This document shows, piece by piece, positions 30,133-39,059 of a stretch of DNA of 64,000 nucleotides (the first letter of the stretch is position 1; each line of letters starts with the position of its first letter). Under the pieces are notes generated by a model. It was not told where the DNA came from and ran no database searches. It saw nothing but the letters and a program-made list of their open reading frames with translations. The position numbers were made by a program, and so were the translations under genes. The stretch spans positions 186,001 to 250,000 of the forward strand of contig NZ_JAQISW010000002.1 in assembly GCF_028618435.1 (NCBI RefSeq). Direction: 5' to 3'. Source of the DNA: Bartonella sp. MM73XJBT.G (GTDB taxonomy: Bacteria > Pseudomonadota > Alphaproteobacteria > Rhizobiales > Rhizobiaceae).

Positions 30133-31388
30133 AAAAACTCGCATTAGTTTGCCAGCGCAATGCAAAACTACCATTTATATTTGAAGCTGCAAAAGCAGCT
30201 AATATCGAATTAGTAATGATCTATGATACCGCTGAAAGTGCTCCTACTCAACGACCTACAGCAGTTACTTCAACTTGGCAACTTCCTGTTTTTGATAATC
30301 CAGAAGCAGCTCTAGACACTTTTTCAGCCGAAGTAAAAGAACGCAATATTTCTGGGGTCATAACCCTTCGCGAAGAAGCCATCCTATGGACAGCTTTGGC
30401 TGCAAAAAAAATCAATACTCCAAGTATTGAACCAGAAGTAGCAGCATTAACCCGCAACAAATATCTTATGCGTCAAGCTTTTGCTAAAGCAGGGCTTAGA
30501 ACACCAAAATTTTTTTATATAGATAATCCAGAAGACCTTTCACAAGCACATTCCTTGGAGTATCCGCTAGTCATTAAACCCGTCTCTGGATGGGCTAGTA
30601 CAGGCGTAATGTTAGCTAAAAATTCCGCCGAACTTCCTGATCTCGTCAAAGCAGTATGGAATGTTCAGCATAAAGACATGGCACGTTTTAACGATACAAA
30701 GAAGCCTTTAGGCTTAGTAGTAGAACAGTATTTGCCAGGAAAAGAGTTCGTCGTAGAATGCTTTGTTGATACAGCAGGTGTACATGTTCTAGCCGTTGGT
30801 GACAAAGGACAACCTGAAGGACCATGGTTTGAAGAAACAATTTATCGTCAACGCCGTGATATAGAAGAACCTCTAATTCTTGCTTTATGTGAAGTTGCAT
30901 GCTCTGGAGTAAAAGCTCTTGGTATAAATATGGGGGCAGCCCATGTAGAGCTACGCCTAGATGTCAATAACTTGCCTTATATCATTGAGATCGGTGCTCG
31001 TATAGGTGGATCTGGTGTCTCCCATTTTATTGTAGAGCAAGGTACAGGAATTTCATTTGCAAAACTCTGTATGAATGCCGCTTTAGCTGAACCAAATCCA
31101 AACCTTCCCGATATATTCCCAGCTAAAAAAGTTGCTGCAAATTATATTATTCCTCTTTGTGGTCATGGGCGCTTTTGTGGATTTTCAGGTCTAAATAAGG
31201 TTGCACAACATCCTCAAACCGCTAGAACTATAATTTTCTTTGAAACCGATCATTTTTCACTACCTCCACCAGCATTTGGGGGATATCCTGGTTTTATTTT
31301 CTCTGTTCATGCCTCAGATCAAGAAGCACGCGATTACCACAAATGGCTTGATGACACCTTAAACATCATATGGAAAACCGATATTTAA
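30129..31388 (+). CDS. ATP-grasp carboxylate-amine ligase
   Basis: 419 residues from a GTG start overlapping the exporter stop. Biotin-carboxylase-type ATP-grasp fold: a pre-ATP-grasp Rossmann-like domain (1-105) with NKYLMRQAFAKAGL at the hinge, ATP-binding Lys150 in VIKPVSGWASTGVML, VEQYLPGKEFVVEC (199-212), then metal-binding Glu274 and Glu287 in AHVELRLD and YIIEIGARIGGSG. This set is typical of L-amino-acid ligases such as BacD and of similar dipeptide- or amide-forming enzymes, which activate a carboxylate as acyl phosphate. A purine enzyme is less likely because of the C-terminal HGRFCGFSG domain. It is the last gene of the operon. Substrates unknown. Confidence 0.78.
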   Translation: MKKLALVCQRNAKLPFIFEAAKAANIELVMIYDTAESAPTQRPTAVTSTWQLPVFDNPEAALDTFSAEVKERNISGVITLREEAILWTALAAKKINTPSIEPEVAALTRNKYLMRQAFAKAGLRTPKFFYIDNPEDLSQAHSLEYPLVIKPVSGWASTGVMLAKNSAELPDLVKAVWNVQHKDMARFNDTKKPLGLVVEQYLPGKEFVVECFVDTAGVHVLAVGDKGQPEGPWFEETIYRQRRDIEEPLILALCEVACSGVKALGINMGAAHVELRLDVNNLPYIIEIGARIGGSGVSHFIVEQGTGISFAKLCMNAALAEPNPNLPDIFPAKKVAANYIIPLCGHGRFCGFSGLNKVAQHPQTARTIIFFETDHFSLPPPAFGGYPGFIFSVHASDQEARDYHKWLDDTLNIIWKTDI

Positions 31389-31907
31389 ATAACCTGGATA
31401 GAGATATTTCTACTTACTCTTAATGTTGATATGAATCTTATCAATACAGGCAAAATCACAATGCACTTTCCTAAAATTTTGCAAAAGCCTTCTCCTTAAA
31501 GAAGATGTTGAATTTTATAGTGATAATTGATCCATAACTTTGCACACTCTCCATCTTTAAAAGAGGTATTTACACACACACTCACATGTTTTTAAAATGC
31601 TTCTTACAGTCTATAAAGCGAAGTGGAAATATGAAGTTGTGTATTTTACGCATGACCCTTCTTTGCTTAACGGCAAAAGCTCCCAATTAAAAATCAATAT
31701 CCTCCTTCATGTTATACTTGATATTCACCTCCTCAAACAACGGTGTTTTACAGCATAATAGGATAACAGTGCTGCTATTTAAAAAGCCGATGACGAATGA
31801 TCTCATATATTTGTAACCCAAAAAAAGCACAAACAGATAAAAAAATAAAATCAAAGTGATCCTTTTATATTTATCAAAATACATGGATTATTTTGAAAAA
31901 AGATTTA
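31389..31907. other. Spacer after the accessory operon
   Basis: About 520 bp, AT-rich. No supportable gene and no clear rho-independent terminator within the first 100 bp. Confidence 0.45.
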
Positions 31908-34661
31908 TTAAAAATGATAACGCAATCCACCAGAAAAACGAACGCCAGAAAAACCAGCCTTGGTTAGCTTATGCTGATAGCTAAAATCACTGTAAAGTGT
32001 AACTTTAGAAGAAAATTGTGCATTAATCCCCAAACCTGTTTCTAAAGAAGAACCAAAAGCCCCTAACTGGAAAACATCTTTTAGATGAACAAATTGTTTT
32101 TCACCAAAACGATGGGTAAGATGAATATTGCCATTTAAAGAAATAATACGATCTTTTTCATATGCCGTAAATGTTTTACTTAAATACCCTCCAATACGCA
32201 TCAACCATTGATCTGCTTTTTTCATCTCAACATCAATCCCATCAATATCACAAAACTTATCAAATTGAAGATATTGATAAACAAGCTGAATCTGCGGATC
32301 AAAAAAAAGACCTTCCTGTCCTATCATAAACACTTTACCAGCAGACAACGAAACGCTCAGAGAATTTGCTTTTAATGTCGCCGTCTTACCCCATGAATGA
32401 GTAAGTACATCACCCTTAAACAAACCATAAGATAAAAGACCATCTCCATAAAAACCCGTATTGTGTTTCATACTACCGTATGCCGTAAATGTCCATTTAT
32501 TAAACGGACTCTTTTGACTTTGTTCCACGTTACGAGGTTGTAAGGAAAGCTTTCCATAAGCCCCCATAATCCCAAAAGATATCGTACTATATGCCCTCTC
32601 TATTGTTTTGAGTAAAATATCTGTTTCTATAGCGTTATAATCAACATTTCCATCGTACCCATATTCAATGAGAGACAAATCTGAGACATAACGATAACTC
32701 CCCCCATAAGCATGAACAGATAAAGAAAAATTATCTTTAACTTTTAATAACTTACCAGAAATAGACCGCATAGCTTGCAACTGCTTTTGTTGATTACTAA
32801 TACCCATCATCCCCACATGAAACAAAGCATTTTGTAACAGAAGATAGGTTGGAACTTGTGGAACCACTTCTCTGATCTTTAACTCAGAATGAGGGATAAC
32901 AGACATCCCTAAAGCAGGCTGAATATATTTACTTTCAAGGCGAAAATCCCAAAAGTCACCCTTTCCTTCAACCAATCTTTGAGAAGCTTGTGCTTGTCCA
33001 AAAGAAGAAGCTGGACCATAGCCATTAAGATAATATTGATAAGGCAACCCCTCTAATGCGATATAAGCACGATTTAACTGAAAAGAATCTTCAGCTGCTT
33101 TTCCAGAAACCTGAATAAGTGAAACACTATGAACATTTTCACCGGTCGCTATTTCCCCCTGATTTTCTGCAATAAATTGCACATAAACTGTCGTTTTTCC
33201 AGAAACATCACCATGTATTAAAAGGCGATCAGTCTTTTTATTATCAAGCAACCCATCACGCCTGAGATAGGTATTAAGATAAATATCCGCACTATCTTGC
33301 GCACTATAAACTTCTTTCTCTCCCTTCCCAATATGAAGTGTCTGATATTCGTGAAACATTGGTGTTTCAAAAGCGATGAAACTATCCGAAAGTTTTACAA
33401 ATGAAATAAATGAACTGGTAAGGTTTGAAACTTGCGAATCTATCTCTCTTCTTCTTGTCAAAAACCATTTTGATCCTCTTGTTAAATAAAGCTCAGCAAT
33501 AGAATCATCGGTAACACGAGTGCTTCCCATCAATGAAGAAGAATCAGCTAAAATCGCGACAGTCCCTCCTTTTTCAACTGTTAATAATAAATCACCAGAA
33601 ATTTTAGTATCTTCTGTTACAGCAATATAACTCCGACTATTATTATTATAAATCGCTGTTCCAGCTGGAGTTTCAAAAACCGTCTTTTTCAAAAAAACGA
33701 GTCCCTGTTCATACGCATGATTCTCCCCTCCCATTTCAAAATGCATACCATGATTGTTCCCTATTGCCTCAATAGTTGAATCTTCAATATTAATCCGCGA
33801 AATTAAAATATTTTCTTCCCCACCGACAGCAGATTGTGTGTTAAAATCTTGTCCAACTGTTAAAACATGCATATTCGTAGAAACAATATTCGTATTTTTT
33901 AAATAAACAGAACCCTGCTGTTTTACATTCAAAGCTGTATACGTAACTCTTTCATTTGTATTTTCTCTATGTTTTGTTTTTTGACGTTTTGAAGTAATGG
34001 TAACACTATCTAAAGTTGCACGCCCACCTCTCTCGACATAAAGCGCAGCGGCATCATTTACATCAATAAATCCACCTTTCATCTGAATACCTGCATTAGT
34101 ACTAATGAAAAGAGCGCTCTCTTGACCAATACCCTGACCTTCCACTTTAATTTTTGTATTCATTAACGTAACAGATGCCCCTACTTTCTCTGCATAAGCA
34201 GCGACCTGAGAAGCTTCAATTATTCCACGATTAACTTCAATTATTCCATGATCAGCTTTAAGACCTACTGACACATTTTTAAAAGCTGAATCGCTCAAGA
34301 CAATTTTTCCTCCTCTTGATACAACAGCACCATAAATATCTTCTATACCTGCAGTACCTTCAATCTCTATACGCATTGCCTGAATAACTGTATTTGGCTC
34401 CTGTACTCCTATAGCGGCAGGAAAAGCGAAAGAGCTTCCCTCCGCATTTTTTTGTTTAACAGCTGCCGTAAACTTATATATTTTATCACTAATTGTATGC
34501 TTTACACCATCACTGCATTCATAAGGTAATTTGTTTTCGTCACATGACAGTGATACAAATGAGCGAGAATGTGCCTCAATATTTATATTTAACAAAAAAG
34601 AAAAAATAACTGCCGTAAAAACACACGAATACAAGCGATTGTTAGATACTTTGATTATCAT
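31908..34661 (-). CDS. Autotransporter with outer-membrane beta-barrel
   Basis: 917 residues, type V secretion. A signal peptide (hydrophobic FTAVIFSFLLNINIEA, cleavage near residue 31) is followed by a passenger of about 600 residues built of short beta-helix-like repeats (GAVVSRGGKIVLSDSAFKNV, AALYVERGGRATLDS, TAIYNNNSRSYIAV; pertactin-like). The C-terminal translocator barrel is about 650-917, ending VRFSGGLRYHF with the terminal Phe needed for BAM recognition. It resembles the Bartonella inducible-autotransporter (Iba-like) group, but the exact member cannot be named. Surface-exposed; likely a host-contact or adhesion protein. About 900 bp of gene-free AT-rich DNA lies upstream, leaving room for complex regulation. 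Confidence 0.85.
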   Translation of the reverse strand: MIIKVSNNRLYSCVFTAVIFSFLLNINIEAHSRSFVSLSCDENKLPYECSDGVKHTISDKIYKFTAAVKQKNAEGSSFAFPAAIGVQEPNTVIQAMRIEIEGTAGIEDIYGAVVSRGGKIVLSDSAFKNVSVGLKADHGIIEVNRGIIEASQVAAYAEKVGASVTLMNTKIKVEGQGIGQESALFISTNAGIQMKGGFIDVNDAAALYVERGGRATLDSVTITSKRQKTKHRENTNERVTYTALNVKQQGSVYLKNTNIVSTNMHVLTVGQDFNTQSAVGGEENILISRINIEDSTIEAIGNNHGMHFEMGGENHAYEQGLVFLKKTVFETPAGTAIYNNNSRSYIAVTEDTKISGDLLLTVEKGGTVAILADSSSLMGSTRVTDDSIAELYLTRGSKWFLTRRREIDSQVSNLTSSFISFVKLSDSFIAFETPMFHEYQTLHIGKGEKEVYSAQDSADIYLNTYLRRDGLLDNKKTDRLLIHGDVSGKTTVYVQFIAENQGEIATGENVHSVSLIQVSGKAAEDSFQLNRAYIALEGLPYQYYLNGYGPASSFGQAQASQRLVEGKGDFWDFRLESKYIQPALGMSVIPHSELKIREVVPQVPTYLLLQNALFHVGMMGISNQQKQLQAMRSISGKLLKVKDNFSLSVHAYGGSYRYVSDLSLIEYGYDGNVDYNAIETDILLKTIERAYSTISFGIMGAYGKLSLQPRNVEQSQKSPFNKWTFTAYGSMKHNTGFYGDGLLSYGLFKGDVLTHSWGKTATLKANSLSVSLSAGKVFMIGQEGLFFDPQIQLVYQYLQFDKFCDIDGIDVEMKKADQWLMRIGGYLSKTFTAYEKDRIISLNGNIHLTHRFGEKQFVHLKDVFQLGAFGSSLETGLGINAQFSSKVTLYSDFSYQHKLTKAGFSGVRFSGGLRYHF

Positions 34662-35573
34662 TGCTTTTCAAAACTTTCTTTTTTTCAACAAAAACAAAAA
34701 ATGCTGACAAAAAATAAACTGTAAAAATTAAATACAATAAGAATAAAATAAACAAATTTATTTTGTTGTTTTTTCTGATAAATGACAGAGTCTAATAGTA
34801 TGTTTTGTATTTTATGTAAAGAAAGAACAAAAAAATTAAAAATATCATTGAAGATGAAAGTCTTTTTAAAGACCCATACCACAAATGCTGAAAGCTAAAA
34901 TACAAAGCACCAGGAAATTGATCTCAAAAAAAAACGCAAAGAAATACGAATTTTAAAGAAATATAATATTCAATTTATCTTATTTCTAAAAATAAAAATA
35001 TCACACAATGAGATACAGTAAAATTTATAATCGCATGATTTCTTCAACCACAACAAAAAACCAAGAAAACTTTCCCTGAAATGTAAGCGAATGTACACAA
35101 TTTCTACATTAAAGTTGCAGATATCTAGCAAAAAAATTAAATTAACAAACAAAGGTTTTCTTAATGCCGTATTATCAATGAGTTGAATGAATTAATAAAA
35201 AACTTTAGAAGATATGATTTAAAAAAGATCATAAAATAAAAAGCTATTTACATCAAAATCACTTGCATAACATTTTAGATCACCAGCTAAGAACTAAAAT
35301 GCAGTAAAATATTTGTTCTCCTAAAGTTGAAAAACATCAAAATTAGCTTTATGAAAGCAATCTGGTCATTATCGTTAAAGTAGCTGTATTAACAAAGCTA
35401 TTTTTTGCCACTTTTTATATCAAATAAATTTCTAAATGTTCCCCAATATTATCATCTGATAATAACACTATTGCAAATCTCAGATTTTATGAATTGGAGG
35501 TGAAAAAGAACTGTATTTCTCCCCTTTTCTCCTATAATATTTTTATTCAATTATTGCTTTAAAGATAAATATT
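34662..35573. other. AT-rich upstream region of the autotransporter
   Basis: About 910 bp of extremely AT-rich DNA with no supportable gene. It probably contains the autotransporter promoter, but no specific site could be fixed. Confidence 0.5.
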
Positions 35574-36024
35574 TCACTTTTTCAAAGTTTTTTTTATTTG
35601 CTGTTTCTTTTTATCATTCTCAAGTCGTAACATCAAATCTTGCTCTTGCTTTGTCGAATTAGTTACACCAAAAGTATCATTATCCATCACCTGCTGATAA
35701 CCTGCTATCATTAAATTGACTAAAAATGAATCACTTCGTGGCGCTGGTGAAAAATAGATTCCTTTTGAATCTTGCAATTTGTAGCGATAACCTGCTTTAG
35801 TCATGCACTCATAAATTGCTGCAAACTCACTTGCACGTGAATCCATATTTTCAGAAGAAGCATAGATTGGTTTCCAGCCACATTTTGATAGCGCTTGTTG
35901 GACCATAGACTTATTGACGCCTGGGCTTTTCCCATAATTCTAGCGTCGATGAAGGAGGTTTGTTAACACATCCAGCAGAGTTTAATAAAACTACAGCACT
36001 TAATAATTTTAATATTTTTTTCAA
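35574..36024 (-). pseudogene. Frameshifted lipoprotein, paralogue 1
   Basis: A TTG start at 36024 with AGGAGG five bases before it opens MKKILKLLSAVVLLNSAGC, a lipoprotein signal with lipobox SAGC. The frame continues VNKPPSSTLELWEK and then breaks. One extra C in the run around 35930 shifts it, and the other frame goes on as PGVNKSMVQQALSKCGWKPIY and ECMTKAGYRYKLQD to the stop at 35574. Rejoined, it is a homologue of the intact lipoprotein at 36193-36594: shared W-E/G-K-x-G, ALxxCG and CMxxAGF/Y motifs. Its C-terminal part differs from the sister genes (no RRLNSP...C tail). Confidence 0.75.
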
Positions 36025-36192
36025 TTCCCCCTCCTTTAATATTTACAATAAAAAGGCTGATAAGTCTGCCAATATTTTTCTCGTACGCAGGACAACTCTG
36101 AAGAGCATATAGACCATACATTGAAAAAGCAACCGCACCCCCTCCTGCGAGAATAAAAAAATATGAGGATTATTGATTACAGCAACCTCAAC

Positions 36193-36594
36193 TTAAGGCT
36201 GACATTCGGGTTGTTCTTTGTTCTCTTCACAATGAGGACTATTCAAACGCCTCTCTACACTTCGCTGAGGAATAACAGCATTAGACTGACAAATGGGAAG
36301 ATTTTCATATTTTTCACACCACTTAACCCTTCCCAATTTATCCTGAAAACCTGCTTGTATCATGCATGCATTCACAGACTCCTCTGTATTGAATTTCTCA
36401 TCGGTACTTACTTCTGTATCAAGACGACCATCCAGATGCTGCATTCCGCACTCCAACAGAGCTTTTTTGATCTCAAGTTGATCTGCACCAGCCTTTCCCC
36501 ATGTATCTACAGCCGTTTGAGAAGGCTGTTCTGGGTAACACCCAGCCATAACAAATAAGGCTATCCCGCTTAATAATTTTAAAATTTGCTTCAC
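36193..36594 (-). CDS. Small lipoprotein, tandem family member
   Basis: 133 residues, intact. Signal peptide MKQILKLLSGIALFVMAGC with lipobox Cys19, so anchored in the outer or inner membrane facing the periplasm. The mature part has WGKAGADQLEIKKALLECG, NACMIQAGFQDKLG and a cysteine-rich tail (WCEKYENLPICQ, RRLNSPHCEENKEQPEC). It is the only unbroken one of three neighbouring paralogues, all downstream of a filamentous-haemagglutinin C-terminal fragment. Such lipoproteins next to polymorphic-toxin ends may serve as immunity partners; this is inference. No function is assigned from the sequence. Confidence 0.75.
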   Translation of the reverse strand: MKQILKLLSGIALFVMAGCYPEQPSQTAVDTWGKAGADQLEIKKALLECGMQHLDGRLDTEVSTDEKFNTEESVNACMIQAGFQDKLGRVKWCEKYENLPICQSNAVIPQRSVERRLNSPHCEENKEQPECQP

Positions 36595-36959
36595 TTTCCT
36601 ATCCTTGAATAAATTTAATATACAAAAACAATCTCTAAATTATTTCACATGCTGTTTTTTCATTTTCAAAATAATGACGTACATTATCACTTTTTATTAT
36701 CGCTTATCTTTTCCAATGATTATTCTAAATGGCATTGTATCAAAAATACAGCAAAATTACTACTAAAATCATATCCTATAACGTTATATTTAAATATTAT
36801 TTTCAATATTTTGATTACAATTGAAATAGATATTTTTATAAATGTTGTCCTACATTTGTATACCTCATGGATAAACAGCATTAAAGTGATTAGAGGAAAC
36901 AACCCTACATGAGTATGAGAACACATGGCTGTGGAGATTGTTTCCATCAACAGTAAAAT
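36595..36959. other. Spacer between lipoprotein paralogues
   Basis: 365 bp, AT-rich. One hydrophobic plus-strand frame (36649-36912) has no ribosome site and an Ile/Phe-rich composition expected from AT-rich DNA, so it is not called. Confidence 0.45.
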
Positions 36960-37372
36960 TTAAGGATAGCATTCATATTGTTCTAGATGCTTTTTACAAA
37001 ACGGGCTGTTTAAGCGCCTCTTGACACTTCCTGTGGAATGATAGCGTCAGGACGACAAATCGGAAGGTTTTCTTCTTTAAAAGGATAACATCATCCTCCT
37101 GCTCTCGAAAGTTCCTCATGTTTATAGCGAATTTATAGCGAAAACCTGATTGAACCATGCAAGCATAAATTGTTGCTTTTGCATTAATGCTTACCTTTCT
37201 ATTTTCTGAATCCTCATCATAAGGAGTTGGCATGCCACATTCTAAAAGGGCTTTTCCTACTTCAGTAAAATCTGCTCCGGACGTACATATACCCTGGAGA
37301 AGGCTTAAAAAAATTACACCCAGCTATAATAAACAAGACTATCACACTTAATAATTTTAAGATGTACTTCAT
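36960..37372 (-). pseudogene. Frameshifted lipoprotein, paralogue 3
   Basis: ATG at 37372 opens MKYILKLLSVIVLFIIAGC (lipobox IAGC), then NFFKPSPGYMYVRS. After a shift the frame resumes FTEVGKALLECGMPTPYDED and YACMVQSGFRYKFA. Further shifts lead to ENLPICRPDAIIPQ and finally RRLNSPFCKKHLEQYECYP ending at 36960. Each piece aligns with the intact sister lipoprotein in order, so this is one gene with at least three frame breaks. Its ATG overlaps the stop of the FhaB-like fragment (ATGA), showing the two were translationally coupled. Confidence 0.75.
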
Positions 37373-37818
37373 TTCTTGCTCCTTGGTTTAATTGAATCAA
37401 TTTGTATACGGTGAGATGAACCATAGAACGAAATACACACATCACTTCCATGACCATAACAAGCATGAACAGTAGGATAAGTCGTAAATATTCTCCATGC
37501 CTCGTTCCAGGGACCGCTGCCAGAAGGGATCTTATCAAAAGTAGCGGGATTTTTGCCAAACACAATACCAACAAAGTCATCTGCGTGGTTTTCCAAGCCA
37601 ACAGAGGTTTGCTTGCCATCACTTAAATAATCAAGCGTATTCGCCATCGATTGAGCATTATAAGCAGGACCAAAAAGATTGATACTCGTGTTACCTGCTA
37701 TGCCGTGAATACCACGTTTTTCAAAATCAAGCATCCCCTTTTTGCCTGCTGTCATGCTACCACGGCTGTGCGCATCAATATTTAACCCGTCATTGTCATA
37801 GGGAAACAAGATGTGCAC
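37369..37818 (-). pseudogene. C-terminal fragment of a filamentous haemagglutinin/CdiA-type protein
   Basis: 149 residues from a GTG. The frame is open a little further upstream (SFVYTDSELDLVV) and closed by TGA, so it is detached from any large exoprotein. Motifs NIDAHSRGSMTAGK (nucleophile-elbow-like Ser18), INLFGPAYNAQSMANTL, ENHADDFVG, FGKNPAT and TVHACYGHGSDVC match, from memory, the extreme C-terminal domain of several FhaB-like proteins, a predicted alpha/beta-hydrolase-like tip. No TPS domain or repeats lie nearby. It may still be expressed as an orphan module. It is coupled to the downstream lipoprotein gene. Confidence 0.55.
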
Positions 37819-38228
37819 TACAAGGTCAAGTTCACTGTCTGTGTAGACAAAGGAGCATAATCACAGATGATTTGATTTATATTTTGGCTATGATTCCACT
37901 CAAGAATATCTGCACAAATCTGTTTGCTTTCACCCACTTCAACAAGAGAATCTGTATAAATCTCTTCTGCCATTTTGAGAGTAATATAAGTGTTATATAG
38001 TTGAAATAATAAGGAAAAAATTATCACAATGAACCGTGAAAAAACAAGTGTCAAAAGCGAAGATTTGAAGGTAATTGTTGGCTTTTTTTCTTTTGTATCA
38101 AGGCTGTACATTATAGTAACGAAACATTGTTTACTTATAAAATAAACATTGTGATTGCAGTTTCTATCATGATTGGCTGTTTCGTCAATCATTTTTAATT
38201 TTTCAGAAACTAGATTAAGGAGAGCCAA
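37818..38228 (-). CDS. Hypothetical protein with a membrane segment
   Basis: 136-residue frame whose TAG stop overlaps the GTG of the FhaB-like fragment. Its TTG start is doubtful; in-frame ATGs exist further in (before IDETANHD and before YSLDTKEKK). One strong hydrophobic stretch (SSLLTLVFSRFIVIIFSLLFQL) suggests a single membrane helix with a soluble C-terminal part. Not recognised. It may be a genuine small membrane protein of the FhaB locus or another remnant. Confidence 0.35.
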   Translation of the reverse strand: MALLNLVSEKLKMIDETANHDRNCNHNVYFISKQCFVTIMYSLDTKEKKPTITFKSSLLTLVFSRFIVIIFSLLFQLYNTYITLKMAEEIYTDSLVEVGESKQICADILEWNHSQNINQIICDYAPLSTQTVNLTL

Positions 38229-38430
38229 ATCTTGTAAATCAACGCGTACCTCTGCTGCCTCTCACTTCTTTCAAATCATCAGATATTCTTCCGCATACGG
38301 CATAGTTAATATATTTCTCTCTTTGAAATAGCACTTGGAATGCCCTATGAACTGATATTGTACGAAACGAAGTGAACGATAACTGCAATTTAAATGTACT
38401 GTTTATGATTAAAGAGAAAATATTTTTAAT

Positions 38431-38928
38431 TTAACATTCTTTTTCAAAAAGATGTGGGCTTTCAATAATAAGCTTTTCTCGCGCTTTTTGTAACTGTTTA
38501 ATGATTTCATCAATTTTTGATGGAGAATAAAGATATTCTTCGTTATTCAACAAATGCAACCTCTCCTTCCCTTCATATAAACATTGTATCTGAGATTGTA
38601 GTATTCTAATTTCTTGAAAGAAAAGACGTCCAGTTTCCTTAAAACCATTGTTAAGTGAAAAAAGTTGATCGGAAATGGAAAGCAAAATTTGTTTTAAAAA
38701 GCGCTCATTTTCTTGGCGTTTACGATATTCTAAAATAAGAGCATGGCTTATTTCATCTAATTGTTTTTTTGTAGAATCAATTTGACGCAATAAATTTGGT
38801 TTTTCCCCCATATCACCTTTTCTCACCTTCACAAGCATAGCATGAATTTCTAACAACTTAATTGCGGAATGAGATAAATAATCAACAATTGCAGGGGTAT
38901 TGACATAGCTTTTCCGCGCAATCATCAT
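38431..38928 (-). CDS. Coiled-coil protein, function unknown
   Basis: 165 residues from the ATG at 38928, chosen because GGTGG sits just before it; the frame is open for 32 more codons upstream. Helical and charged throughout, with heptad-like runs (LLRQIDSTKKQLDEISHALILEYRKRQENERFLKQIL and IKQLQKAREKLI regions). No signal peptide or membrane helix from this start. No family recognised. The longer frame would add a Cys/Lys-rich stretch that looks noncoding. Confidence 0.5.
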   Translation of the reverse strand: MMIARKSYVNTPAIVDYLSHSAIKLLEIHAMLVKVRKGDMGEKPNLLRQIDSTKKQLDEISHALILEYRKRQENERFLKQILLSISDQLFSLNNGFKETGRLFFQEIRILQSQIQCLYEGKERLHLLNNEEYLYSPSKIDEIIKQLQKAREKLIIESPHLFEKEC

Positions 38929-39059
38929 AAATCCACCAAATAATAGCTTTTTACACCTCATCTCGCTATTTCGTTTTATTTTACAAAGCCATTCTAAAGA
39001 AAGTGCTAAAAAATATTCCTCCAATACATTATTTGATAGTTACCGCTCCTCTTTTTTTG

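Noticed and set aside
34685-34882. 65-codon Phe-rich frame upstream of the autotransporter
   Set aside because: Composition is that of random AT-rich DNA.
36649-36912. 87-codon hydrophobic frame between lipoprotein genes
   Set aside because: Phe/Ile/Asn-rich, no ribosome site, on the strand opposite to a gene array; looks like noncoding AT-rich DNA.
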